Below are positions 25,535-33,808 of a stretch of 64,000 bases of DNA, one piece after another (positions within the stretch are counted from its first letter, which is position 1; each line of letters opens with the position of its first letter). The position numbers and the translations under genes are program-made. This stretch comes from Acidimicrobiia bacterium (GTDB taxonomy: Bacteria > Actinomycetota > Acidimicrobiia > Spongiisociales > JAHEDJ01), in NCBI GenBank assembly GCA_035471805.1, contig DATIPS010000014.1, forward strand, positions 1 to 64,000, written 5' to 3'. Below the pieces are notes generated by a model. That model was not told the origin of the DNA, made no database searches, and worked only from the letters and a program-made list of their open reading frames with translations.

Positions 25535-27519
25535 CGACTGCCGCGACCGTGCCGCTGCCGGCAGAGGCCGGCACCACCACCACATTTCCGAAGCTGCTAC
25601 GTGAGCTGGCCGTCGGGGAGACCCGAGATGAGATTGCGCTCCAGGAGAAGCGCTACGGGATCTGGCAGTCGATCGCCTGGTCCGAGTACTACGAGCGGGT
25701 TTGCGCGTTTGCCCACGGCCTTGCATCCCTCGGTGCCGGTGAGCGAGAGATCATCGGTGTGCTTGGAGACAACCGACCCGAGTGGCTGATCTCGGAGCTT
25801 GCCGCCCAGGCGCTCGGTGGCGCCACGGTGGGGATCTACCCGACCTCGATCGGCGAGGAGGTGGTGCACATCCTCAACCACGCCCGTGTGCGCTTTGTCG
25901 TTGCCGAGGACCAGGAACAGGTGGACAAGCTCATTGAACTGGAAGACGAACTAGAGACTCTGGAGAGGGTCATCTTCTACGATCCACGCGGCCTCGAACT
26001 CTACGAGCACGAGAAACTCATGGAGTTCACCGACGTTGAGGAAGCCGGCAGGGAGTTCGCCGGAAGTCGGCCCGGCTGGCTCGATCGGAGGATCGATGAA
26101 GGTCGCAGCGGCGACGTGGCGATTCTCTCGACGACTTCGGGGACCACCGGCCAACCGAAGCTGTCGATGCTCACGCATCACAATCTCCTTTCGATGGGCC
26201 GGAGTCTCATGGAGGTGGACCCGATTCAACGCACGGATCGGTTTGTCAGCTTCCTGCCTCTCGCCTGGATCGGCGAGCAGATGATGGCGATTGCCTGCGG
26301 TCTCCAAGCCGGCTTCCCGATCAGCTTTCCCGAGGAGGCGGCGACGGTTCAGGCCGACATGCGCGAGATAGGACCCGACGTCATGTTCAGTCCGCCGCGC
26401 ATCTGGGAGAGCATGCTCTCTTCCGTGCAGGTGCGGATTTCGGAAGCCGGCTGGCTGAAGCGCCGGGCATTCGCATGGGGCTTCGAGGTCGGTGAGAAGG
26501 CGTCGGAGATGATCGTTCAGGGGCGGCCACTCCCGCCGCAGTTGCGTTTGCGGCTGCGGTTCGCCGAGTGGGTCGCCCTGCGACCTGTGCGCGATCAACT
26601 CGGTCTCACGCGGATTCAGCGGGCGTATACCGGTGGTGCCCCGCTCGGCCCCGATGTGTTTCGATTCTTCCATTCGATCGGCGTCAACCTGAAACAGATC
26701 TACGGCCAGACCGAAATATGCGGAATAGCGGTTGTGCATCGAGACAGCGACATCGCCTTCCACACCGTTGGGACACCGATCCCGGGCACCGAAATGAAAC
26801 TCGGCGACGACGGAGAGATACTGCTGAGATCACCTGCGGTCTTCACCGGTTATTACCGAAATCAGACGGCGACCGCGGAAGCTCTGGACGGCGACGGCTG
26901 GCTGCACACCGGAGATGCAGGCTTGATCGAGAACAGCGGTCATCTGGTCGTGATCGACCGTGCGAAGGATGTGATGCATCTCCCGGACGGCACCGCTTTC
27001 TCGCCGGCATTCATAGAGAACAAACTCAAGTTCAGTCAGTTTGTCGAAGAAGCCGTCACATTCGGTGGCGAGGAGCCGTACGTGGCCGCAATCCTGACGA
27101 TCGACGGCCAGACCGTCGGCTCCTGGGCCGAACAGGAACACCTCGGCTATACGACCTATACGGATCTGGCGCAGATGGACGAGGTCTATGCGCTGGTCGC
27201 CGAAGACGTCCATCAGGCGAATCTGGATCTGCCCGAGTCGGCGCGGATACGCAGATTCCTGTTGCTCCACAAACAGTTCGACCCGGATGACGAGGAGATC
27301 ACCCGGACTCGAAAGGTGAGAAGGCGGACCATTCGCGAGCGATACGGACGGTTGATCGAAGCGCTCTACACGGACGGTCAGGATGAGGTGACGATCACAT
27401 CGACGATCACCTACCAGGACGGTTCAACCGTCGACCGGGAGGTGCGCTTGAAGATCCTCTCCATGGATGAGTTCGTTCCAAGCGGAAAACGGCGCCGATA
27501 TGCGTGGAGCCGCCGATGA
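25531..27519 (+). CDS. Long-chain acyl-CoA synthetase-type AMP-forming ligase
   Basis: A 662-residue adenylate-forming ligase. The P-loop-like STTSGTTGQPKLSML, the acyl-adenylate motif YGQTEICG, and the WLHTGDAG segment are seen, with a long middle region typical of the FACL/FadD15-like group. Such enzymes activate carboxylic acids to acyl-CoA via acyl-AMP. The conserved C-terminal region after the hinge has no obvious G-K-x-x-R lysine motif, so I cannot assign the late catalytic Lys by eye. The TTG start overlaps the livG stop and the TGA overlaps the livH ATG, so translation is coupled both ways. Location inside a liv transporter suggests it activates the imported acid (inference). Confidence 0.85.
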   Translation: MTTAATVPLPAEAGTTTTFPKLLRELAVGETRDEIALQEKRYGIWQSIAWSEYYERVCAFAHGLASLGAGEREIIGVLGDNRPEWLISELAAQALGGATVGIYPTSIGEEVVHILNHARVRFVVAEDQEQVDKLIELEDELETLERVIFYDPRGLELYEHEKLMEFTDVEEAGREFAGSRPGWLDRRIDEGRSGDVAILSTTSGTTGQPKLSMLTHHNLLSMGRSLMEVDPIQRTDRFVSFLPLAWIGEQMMAIACGLQAGFPISFPEEAATVQADMREIGPDVMFSPPRIWESMLSSVQVRISEAGWLKRRAFAWGFEVGEKASEMIVQGRPLPPQLRLRLRFAEWVALRPVRDQLGLTRIQRAYTGGAPLGPDVFRFFHSIGVNLKQIYGQTEICGIAVVHRDSDIAFHTVGTPIPGTEMKLGDDGEILLRSPAVFTGYYRNQTATAEALDGDGWLHTGDAGLIENSGHLVVIDRAKDVMHLPDGTAFSPAFIENKLKFSQFVEEAVTFGGEEPYVAAILTIDGQTVGSWAEQEHLGYTTYTDLAQMDEVYALVAEDVHQANLDLPESARIRRFLLLHKQFDPDDEEITRTRKVRRRTIRERYGRLIEALYTDGQDEVTITSTITYQDGSTVDREVRLKILSMDEFVPSGKRRRYAWSRR

Positions 27520-28385
27520 GTAACTTCATCCAGCTGACTCTGACCGGTCTTGCCAACGGAGCAATCCTGGCGGTGGCTGCGCTCGGGTTCGTTCTGATCT
27601 ACAAAGCGACGGGCGTGATCAACTTTGCGCAGGGCGAGTTCCTCCTGATCGGCGGATATGTCATCTGGGCCTTCACGGTCGCAGGCCTGCACTGGAGCAT
27701 CGCGATACTCCTTGCGCTCCTCGTCGCCGTGGCGATGGGAATGCTGATCGAACGTCTCGTGCTTCGTCCGATGGTCGGAGAGAGTGCGATTTCGGTCATC
27801 ATGGTCACCGTCGGCTTGGCCGCGGTGCTCGGCGCCCTGGTTCAGGGTATCTGGGGAACCACCCAGGAGTCTTTGGATATCCTGCCGGCCTCGTCGATCG
27901 CTCTCCCCAGCGGTGGGGCTCTGCCCGTCAATCGACTGTGGGCCATCGGGATCGCGGCGGTGGCTCTCACGATCTTCACGGTGTTCTTCAGGAAGTCCCA
28001 TTACGGAGTGGCGATGCGGGCGGTCGCAGACGATCAACAGGCCGCCATGGTCATGGGGATCAGCGTTCGTCGGGTCTTTGCGATGTCCTGGGCTCTGGCG
28101 GCGGTCAGTGCCGTCATCGGGGGCCTGCTGATTGCAAGCCTGATCGGGAGATCCAGCGAAATCGCCGTTTTCGGCCTCATCGTGTTCCCGGTGGTGATCG
28201 TCGGTGGACTCGACTCCATTCTCGGCGCTCTCGTGGGAGGTCTCATCGTCGGTTTGTTGAGTCAGTACACCGCCGGGTATTTCGATCCGGCCCTCAGGAC
28301 GGTCGTGCCGTACGTGATCCTCGTGCTGGTGCTGCTCGTCAAACCCTACGGCCTGTTCGGCGAAGAGCGGATCGAGAGGGTCTGA
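27516..28385 (+). CDS. livH: Branched-chain amino acid-type ABC transporter permease LivH
   Basis: A 289-residue integral membrane permease with about eight hydrophobic helices. The LivH landmarks G-x-x-L-I-Y-K-A-T-G-V-I-N-F-A-Q-G-E near the N terminus and the coupling-loop region YGVAMRAVADDQQAAMVMGI are present. The start is ATG 27516, overlapping the ligase stop (ATGA). It forms the pore with LivM; livM starts 3 bp later. Confidence 0.92.
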   Translation: MSNFIQLTLTGLANGAILAVAALGFVLIYKATGVINFAQGEFLLIGGYVIWAFTVAGLHWSIAILLALLVAVAMGMLIERLVLRPMVGESAISVIMVTVGLAAVLGALVQGIWGTTQESLDILPASSIALPSGGALPVNRLWAIGIAAVALTIFTVFFRKSHYGVAMRAVADDQQAAMVMGISVRRVFAMSWALAAVSAVIGGLLIASLIGRSSEIAVFGLIVFPVVIVGGLDSILGALVGGLIVGLLSQYTAGYFDPALRTVVPYVILVLVLLVKPYGLFGEERIERV

Positions 28386-28388
28386 ACT

Positions 28389-29438
28389 ATGGCCACTTCC
28401 ACCGGTATCTACCACACCACCTACCGCCGGGAGATGCGCCTTCGTCATACGAAGGCGGAGTACGCGCGCCTGGCATTGCTCGCAATCGCTCTCGTGGCTG
28501 CTCCGTTCGTGCTGTCGCCTTTCTGGCTGGCAACGGTGAACGCAATAGGTATCGCCGCCATCGGCGCCATCGGTATCAACATCCTGACGGGATTCACCGG
28601 GCTGATCAGCCTCGCCCAGGGTGCCTTCCTCGCCGTTGGTGCCTACACAACTGCGATTCTCGTGGAAAGGGTCGGACTGCCGACGCCTCTCGGAATTCTG
28701 GCGGCGGTGGTGGTGGCGGCTGCGGTCGGCGCCGTGACGGGACTGCCTGCCGCCAGGCTGAAGGGTCTCTACCTCGCAATCGCAACGCTGGCCGCGCAGC
28801 AAATCATCTCGTATCTGATCCGCACCTGGGACGTTCTGACCGGCGGGGTCGACTCCCTCGTCGTTCCCAAGCCTCGTATCGGGGGCTACGTCGTCAAGGG
28901 CGACTTCGTCTGGTACTGGATCATCTTGGTGTTCGCCATCATTGCTGCGCTGGCCGCCACGAATCTCTTTCGAATCGGGCTGGGGAGGGCGTTCGTGGCG
29001 ATCCGCGACCAGGACATCGCCGCCGAGGTCATTGGTGTCTCTGTGACGAAGTACAAGCTGGCGGCTTTCGCGATTTCCTCCGGGTTCGTCGGCCTGGCAG
29101 GTGCTCTGTTGGCTCACTACCGGGGCATCGTGACGTGGGAGAGGTTCACTCTCGACGTCTCGATTCTCTACCTGGCGATGGTCATCGTCGGCGGTTTGGG
29201 CAGCGTTTCGGGTTCCATCTATGGGGCTGCGTTCATGATCGGGCTCAGGGCCGGAATCTCCCAGCTCGGACAGGCTATGCGAGACGTGGTGCCCTCCCTC
29301 GCCAGTCAGGTTCCGGCAATCCAGAGGGGGGTGTTCGGTCTTGTGATCATTCTCTTCCTGATCTTCGAGCCGCGCGGTCTTGCTCGAATCTGGGAGCGAA
29401 TGCGCGACTACGTCCGGCTGTGGCCCTTCAGGTATTAG
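28389..29438 (+). CDS. livM: Branched-chain amino acid-type ABC transporter permease LivM
   Basis: A 349-residue permease with a roughly 30-residue cytoplasmic N-terminal extension, then multiple helices. GLISLAQGAFLAVGAY and FVAIRDQDIAAEVIGVSV (coupling loop) are the family landmarks. It is the partner of LivH. A 36-bp gap with a strong GAGGAGG ribosome site leads into the binding-protein gene. Confidence 0.92.
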   Translation: MATSTGIYHTTYRREMRLRHTKAEYARLALLAIALVAAPFVLSPFWLATVNAIGIAAIGAIGINILTGFTGLISLAQGAFLAVGAYTTAILVERVGLPTPLGILAAVVVAAAVGAVTGLPAARLKGLYLAIATLAAQQIISYLIRTWDVLTGGVDSLVVPKPRIGGYVVKGDFVWYWIILVFAIIAALAATNLFRIGLGRAFVAIRDQDIAAEVIGVSVTKYKLAAFAISSGFVGLAGALLAHYRGIVTWERFTLDVSILYLAMVIVGGLGSVSGSIYGAAFMIGLRAGISQLGQAMRDVVPSLASQVPAIQRGVFGLVIILFLIFEPRGLARIWERMRDYVRLWPFRY

Positions 29439-29474
29439 GCGCGAAAGAGGCAAACGACAAGAGGAGGAACGGAA

Positions 29475-30656
29475 ATGACCAGACGCAAGACAATCCTTGC
29501 TCTGTTGCTGGCGCTGATGCTGATCGCATCCGCGTGCGGTGGGGACGGCGGCGGTGAGGCAACCGGTGATCCGATCGTGATCGGGGCGATCTTCGATCTG
29601 TCGGGTCCGACCGCCGACGTCGGCACGCCCTATTCGGAAGGGGTGCTTGCCTACATCGACTGGCTCAACGGCGAGGGGGGCATCGACGGCCGCCCGATCG
29701 AAGTCAAGCACCAGGACTACCAGTACGATGTGGCTCAGGCCGAGACCCTCTATTCGCAATTCGTTTCTGAGGGGGCTGTTGCGTTCATGGGGTGGGGTAC
29801 GGGGGACACCGAAGCTCTCCGCACCCGTGTGACAGACGATGAGATCCCATTCATGTCGGCTTCGTATTCCGAGGCGCTCACCAACCCGGCGGAAACCCCC
29901 TACAACTTCGTGGTCGGTACCAGCTACTCCGACCAGATGCGGGTTGCGCTCAAGTGGATCGACGACAATTTCGACGGGCACGCCGAAATCTCAGTGTTCC
30001 ATCACGACAGCCCATTCGGGACTTCTCCGGTCGCCGACGGTGAGAGCTATATCTCAGACGAGGGCTACGACATGGGATATGCCGCCTATCCGATGCCTGG
30101 TGGTGTGACCGATTACATCGCCGAGCTGAGTCAGGCACAGAGCCAGGGTGTCACCCATGTAATCGTGCAGAACGTCTCGAGCCCTGCTGCAACTCTCGCC
30201 AAGAACATCGCCGAGCAAGGCCTCGACGTGACCATGATCTGTTTGAACTGGTGTGCGGATGAGGGGTTCGTGAACCTGGCAGGCGCCGCCGCCGAGGGCG
30301 TTCACGGCGTTCTCCCGTTCGGCTCGCCGTCCTCGGGAGGTTCGGGCTTCGATATCGCGGACGAGTGGCTCGTTGACAACGGGAGCAGCCTCGATGCGAA
30401 GGGCCTGCACTTCACGCAGGGCTGGTGGTCGATGGCTGCGATGGCGGAAGCAATCAAGGAAGTCGTCGATAGCGGGGACGATGTGACCGGTCCCAACATA
30501 AAGGCTGCCCTCGAGTCGATCAGTGGATTCGACACAGGAGGAGTCACGGTCGATATCGGGTTCTCCGAAGACAGCCACAAGGGCATGCCCGGTGCAAGCG
30601 TCTTCCAGGTCGAAGACGGCATCTGGACGAAGGTAGCCGACGAGTTGAAGCCGTAG
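29475..30656 (+). CDS. livK: Lipoprotein substrate-binding protein of the liv-type transporter
   Basis: A 393-residue periplasmic-binding-fold protein of the Leu/Ile/Val-receptor type. The lipoprotein signal MTRRKTILALLLALMLIASAC ends at Cys21, then an acidic Gly-rich linker, then PIVIGAIFDLSGPTADVG as the first strand. The remainder is a full type I binding protein. Ligand specificity cannot be deduced; nearby ligases favour carboxylic acids such as aromatic or fatty acids over amino acids (inference). GAGGAGG upstream of ATG 29475 suggests high translation, as usual for receptors. Confidence 0.9.
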   Translation: MTRRKTILALLLALMLIASACGGDGGGEATGDPIVIGAIFDLSGPTADVGTPYSEGVLAYIDWLNGEGGIDGRPIEVKHQDYQYDVAQAETLYSQFVSEGAVAFMGWGTGDTEALRTRVTDDEIPFMSASYSEALTNPAETPYNFVVGTSYSDQMRVALKWIDDNFDGHAEISVFHHDSPFGTSPVADGESYISDEGYDMGYAAYPMPGGVTDYIAELSQAQSQGVTHVIVQNVSSPAATLAKNIAEQGLDVTMICLNWCADEGFVNLAGAAAEGVHGVLPFGSPSSGGSGFDIADEWLVDNGSSLDAKGLHFTQGWWSMAAMAEAIKEVVDSGDDVTGPNIKAALESISGFDTGGVTVDIGFSEDSHKGMPGASVFQVEDGIWTKVADELKP

Positions 30657-30664
30657 GAGATCGT

Positions 30665-31519
30665 TTGGCAGACAAGCAAGAGTCCGCGGAGGTTGGGGCG
30701 GCGACGACCGCCCCAACCTCCGACGTCGTCCTCGACTTGAACAACGTCGAGGTCATCTACAACGAGGTGATCCTCGTCTTGCGCGGGTTCTCGCTCAGCG
30801 TCCGCCAGGGCCAGATTGTGGCGCTTCTCGGATCGAACGGCGCCGGCAAGACCACGACTTTGAAGGCCATCAGTGGGCTGCTTCCTTCCGAGGACGGTGA
30901 GATCTCCGACGGTGAGATCACCTTCGATCAGACCGACATAAAGAACCTGGACCCGGCAAGAGTCGTACGGCTCGGGATCTCACTCGTCATGGAAGGCCGT
31001 CGTGTGTTCGAGCATCTCACCGTGAACGAGAATCTGATAGCCGGCGCCTACACCAGATGGGGTGACGGGGCGGTGGATGACGACATGGAACTCGTCTACT
31101 CCTACTTCCCGCGGCTGGCAGAGCGAACGAACCAGACTGCCGGCTATCTGTCCGGCGGCGAGCAGCAGATGCTTGCCATGGGACGGGCGCTGATGCAGCG
31201 ACCGAAATTGCTGATGCTCGACGAGCCGTCACTGGGTTTGGCGCCCCTGCTCGTGGCAGAGATCTTCGGGATAGTGCAAAGACTCAATCAGGAACTGGGA
31301 ACGACGGTCCTGTTGGTTGAGCAGAATGCTCGCCGGGCGCTGGAGATCTCTGATCAGGGCTACATCATGGAAAGCGGTCGCATCGTTCTCGAAGGTCCGG
31401 CCAAAGATCTGGCCGAGAATCCCGATGTTCAAGAGTTCTACCTGGGTATCGGCGAGAGCGGCGAGCGCAAGTCGTACCGGGACGTGAAGCACTACAAACG
31501 CAGGAAGCGCTGGTTGTAG
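30665..31519 (+). CDS. livF: Branched-chain amino acid-type ABC transporter ATP-binding protein LivF
   Basis: A 284-residue ATPase: Walker A GSNGAGKTT, the LivF pattern LVMEGRRVFEHLTVNENL, signature YLSGGEQQMLAMGRAL, Walker B KLLMLDEPSLGLAP, and LLVEQNARRAL. The C-terminal tail (after about residue 255) is strongly basic and longer than in typical LivF, perhaps contacting membrane or nucleic acid. The TTG start at 30665 gives MADKQE and is preceded by TAGGAGA. The second ATPase of the complex. Confidence 0.92.
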   Translation: MADKQESAEVGAATTAPTSDVVLDLNNVEVIYNEVILVLRGFSLSVRQGQIVALLGSNGAGKTTTLKAISGLLPSEDGEISDGEITFDQTDIKNLDPARVVRLGISLVMEGRRVFEHLTVNENLIAGAYTRWGDGAVDDDMELVYSYFPRLAERTNQTAGYLSGGEQQMLAMGRALMQRPKLLMLDEPSLGLAPLLVAEIFGIVQRLNQELGTTVLLVEQNARRALEISDQGYIMESGRIVLEGPAKDLAENPDVQEFYLGIGESGERKSYRDVKHYKRRKRWL

Positions 31520-31527
31520 GTGATCGG

Positions 31528-32730
31528 ATGAAACCAACCGAGTACGGTCGGAGCTTTGATCAACGGGTTGCGGACCTCGTAGTCGCCGCGGCGGCGGTGC
31601 CGGGCTTCGCGGCTCGTCTCGAGGCAGCGGGCTTGCCCCAGGAAGAACTCGTTTCAGTCGCCGCGCTGGATCGTTTGCCCGTTCTCAGTAAGGATCGATT
31701 GCTGGACCTTCAGGCCGCCGAACCGCCGTTCGGGGGTCTGCTTGCGGCAGGAGTCCAACCTCGCCGTGTTTTCCAGTCGCCCGGACCGCTCTACGAACCG
31801 GAAATCACCATCAGCGATCACTGGCGATGGGCATCCGGATTGCGCGCAGCCGGTTTCGATTCGGCCGACATAGTGATGGTGTGTTTCGGATATCACCTGT
31901 CCCCGGCAGGAGCGATGTTCGAGGAGGGGGCCAGGGCGGTCGGCTGCACAGTCCTGGCTGGGGGTATCGGCAACATGGACCTGCAAGTGCAGGCAGCCGC
32001 CGATCTCGGAGTGACTGCATTCATCGGCCTGCCGAGCTACCTGAACGCGTTGCTCGACAAGGCCGACGAGATGGGACGCCGCCTCGGCTTGGAGAAGGCT
32101 TTCGTGACCGCGGAGCCTCTGCCCGCTTCGCTGCGCGCCCGGCTCGAAGCCCGCCTCGGTGTCGTCCGGCAGGGCTACGGCACGGCCGAGGCAGGGAATC
32201 TCGGGTTCGAGTGCAGCGCGGTGGACGGTTTTCACGTGCCGGATGATGCACTGGTCCAGGTGACCGACCTCTCGACCGGCGAGGCACTCTGGGACGGGAG
32301 TGAAGGTGAGGTGGTCGTCACCTTGCTTCACCCGGAGTACCCCCTCGTCAGATTCGGAACCGGCGATCTTTCGGCATTCATCATCGCCGACTGCTCGTGC
32401 GGTACTCCGACGCCGCGTCTCAAAGGATGGCTCGGACGGGTCGGGGATGCTGTCAAAGTGAGGGGAATGTTCTTGCACCCTCGCCAGGCTGCTCGGGCTC
32501 TCGAAGGGGTGCCCGGCGTCGGCTCTTTCCGGTTCATCGTCGACCGGGTCGACCATCGTGACTCTCTCAGCTGCGAGGTCGTGGCCGCCGGCTCCGCGGC
32601 GGGAAGTGATCTCGCTGCCCGGGTCTCGGAGCACATCCGGTCTGCGTTACGGTTCAATGTCGTTGTCGAACTGGTGGAGCAGATCGATGAGGGAACACCG
32701 GTGATCGAAGACCGGCGCATCTGGGAATAG
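31528..32730 (+). CDS. Phenylacetate-CoA ligase-like (PaaK family) protein
   Basis: A 400-residue adenylate-forming enzyme of the PaaK type, shorter than true phenylacetate-CoA ligase (about 430). Family features are the LPVLSKDRL opening, QGYGTAEAGNLGFEC at the acyl-adenylate site, RFGTGDLSAF, and the C-terminal RVGDAVKVRGMFLHPRQ. The usual Ser/Thr/Gly-rich ATP loop is replaced by VFQSPGPLYEPE, seen in subgroups often encoded with liv transporters. It starts 8 bp after livF and closes the uptake operon, so it probably activates an imported aromatic or aryl-acetic acid (inference). Confidence 0.82.
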   Translation: MKPTEYGRSFDQRVADLVVAAAAVPGFAARLEAAGLPQEELVSVAALDRLPVLSKDRLLDLQAAEPPFGGLLAAGVQPRRVFQSPGPLYEPEITISDHWRWASGLRAAGFDSADIVMVCFGYHLSPAGAMFEEGARAVGCTVLAGGIGNMDLQVQAAADLGVTAFIGLPSYLNALLDKADEMGRRLGLEKAFVTAEPLPASLRARLEARLGVVRQGYGTAEAGNLGFECSAVDGFHVPDDALVQVTDLSTGEALWDGSEGEVVVTLLHPEYPLVRFGTGDLSAFIIADCSCGTPTPRLKGWLGRVGDAVKVRGMFLHPRQAARALEGVPGVGSFRFIVDRVDHRDSLSCEVVAAGSAAGSDLAARVSEHIRSALRFNVVVELVEQIDEGTPVIEDRRIWE

Positions 32731-32760
32731 GGGCTCGCCGCGACATTTCACCTTTTCCCT

Positions 32761-32789
32761 TTCGAGATGGGCTCCGGATTCCCTATACT
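32761..32789 (+). promoter_or_regulatory. Candidate promoter for the phoH operon
   Basis: TATACT at 32784-32789 is a near-consensus -10 box; the weak -35 TTCGAG lies 17 bp upstream at 32761-32766. The site is 39 bp upstream of the phoH start codon. Confidence 0.45.
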
Positions 32790-32827
32790 GCGGGTTCCCC
32801 GTATGCATACCTCCTGTAGAGGAATCA

Positions 32828-33808
32828 TTGCTATCTAGCGCATCCACTTCCGAGTTACGTTTGCGCGTTCCCAGCAACCATCTGATGCTGGATCTCCTGG
32901 GAGAGCAGGATCAGTTTCTGCGACGCGTCGAATCGGCCTTTCCGGAGGTCAAGATCGTCGCGCGCGGAAACGAGTTCCACGTGAGCGGTCCCGAGCAGCA
33001 AGCCGCCAACGCCCATACGGTCCTTTCCGAGCTGTTGCTGGTCGTGCAGGAGGATCAGCGGCTGGACGGGGAGCAGGTCGATCGAGTTGTGCAAATGGTC
33101 CGCGATGAGGTTCCCAGTCCCTCGGGTGTCTTCTCGTCCGGCATCCCGGTCGGCGGCGGGAGGGTTATTCGCCCCAAGACCCTCGGGCAGCGCAAATACA
33201 TCGATGCCATCCACGATTCGACCGTCGTTTTTGGCATCGGACCGGCCGGTACCGGTAAGACCTATCTGGCGATGGCCACCGCAGTCGAAGCGCTGCGATC
33301 GGGAGCGTCCCGACGCATCCTTCTTACCCGGCCCGCCGTGGAAGCCGGCGAGCGTCTTGGGTTCTTGCCCGGTGATCTGTCGGCAAAGATCGATCCGTAT
33401 CTGAGACCCCTCTACGATGCTCTCTACGACATGCTCGGCGCCGATGAGACTGCCAGGCTCATGGAACACGGAACCATTGAGATCGCCCCACTCGCCTACA
33501 TGCGCGGTCGGACCCTCAACGACGCTTATGTGATCCTCGACGAAGCGCAGAACACGTCGCCCGAGCAAATGAAGATGTTTCTGACCCGTTTGGGGTTCAA
33601 TTCGAAGATGGTGATCACAGGCGATGTCACCCAGATCGATCTTCCTTCCGGGAGAGGGTCGGGCCTCAAACTGGTGCGCGGGATTTTGCGCGGTATTCCG
33701 GGAATTTCCTTCGTGGACCTAACGGCCCGCGATGTCGTTCGAGCGAAGATAGTCGCCGACATTGTCGAGGCGTACGGCCGCTACGACGAGAACGGCAGCG
33801 ACGTATGA
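32828..33808 (+). CDS. phoH: PhoH-like ATPase (YbeZ/PhoH family)
   Basis: A 326-residue P-loop ATPase. An N-terminal KH-like region is followed by the PhoH domain with Walker A GIGPAGTGKTYLAMA, the RPAVEAGERLGFLPGDL block, Walker B VILDEAQNTSPEQMKMFLTR and the sensor TGDVTQIDLP. It works with the endonuclease YbeY in rRNA processing or quality control; ybeY is two genes downstream. The TTG start at 32828 has AGAGGA upstream. The stop overlaps the start of the pgpH gene by four bases. Confidence 0.93.
   Translation: MLSSASTSELRLRVPSNHLMLDLLGEQDQFLRRVESAFPEVKIVARGNEFHVSGPEQQAANAHTVLSELLLVVQEDQRLDGEQVDRVVQMVRDEVPSPSGVFSSGIPVGGGRVIRPKTLGQRKYIDAIHDSTVVFGIGPAGTGKTYLAMATAVEALRSGASRRILLTRPAVEAGERLGFLPGDLSAKIDPYLRPLYDALYDMLGADETARLMEHGTIEIAPLAYMRGRTLNDAYVILDEAQNTSPEQMKMFLTRLGFNSKMVITGDVTQIDLPSGRGSGLKLVRGILRGIPGISFVDLTARDVVRAKIVADIVEAYGRYDENGSDV

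Noticed and set aside
27411-29981. 856-codon open frame on the reverse strand across livH, livM and livK
   Set aside because: Antisense shadow of three well-recognised genes; composition is low-complexity His/Asp/Arg-rich and no family is recognisable.
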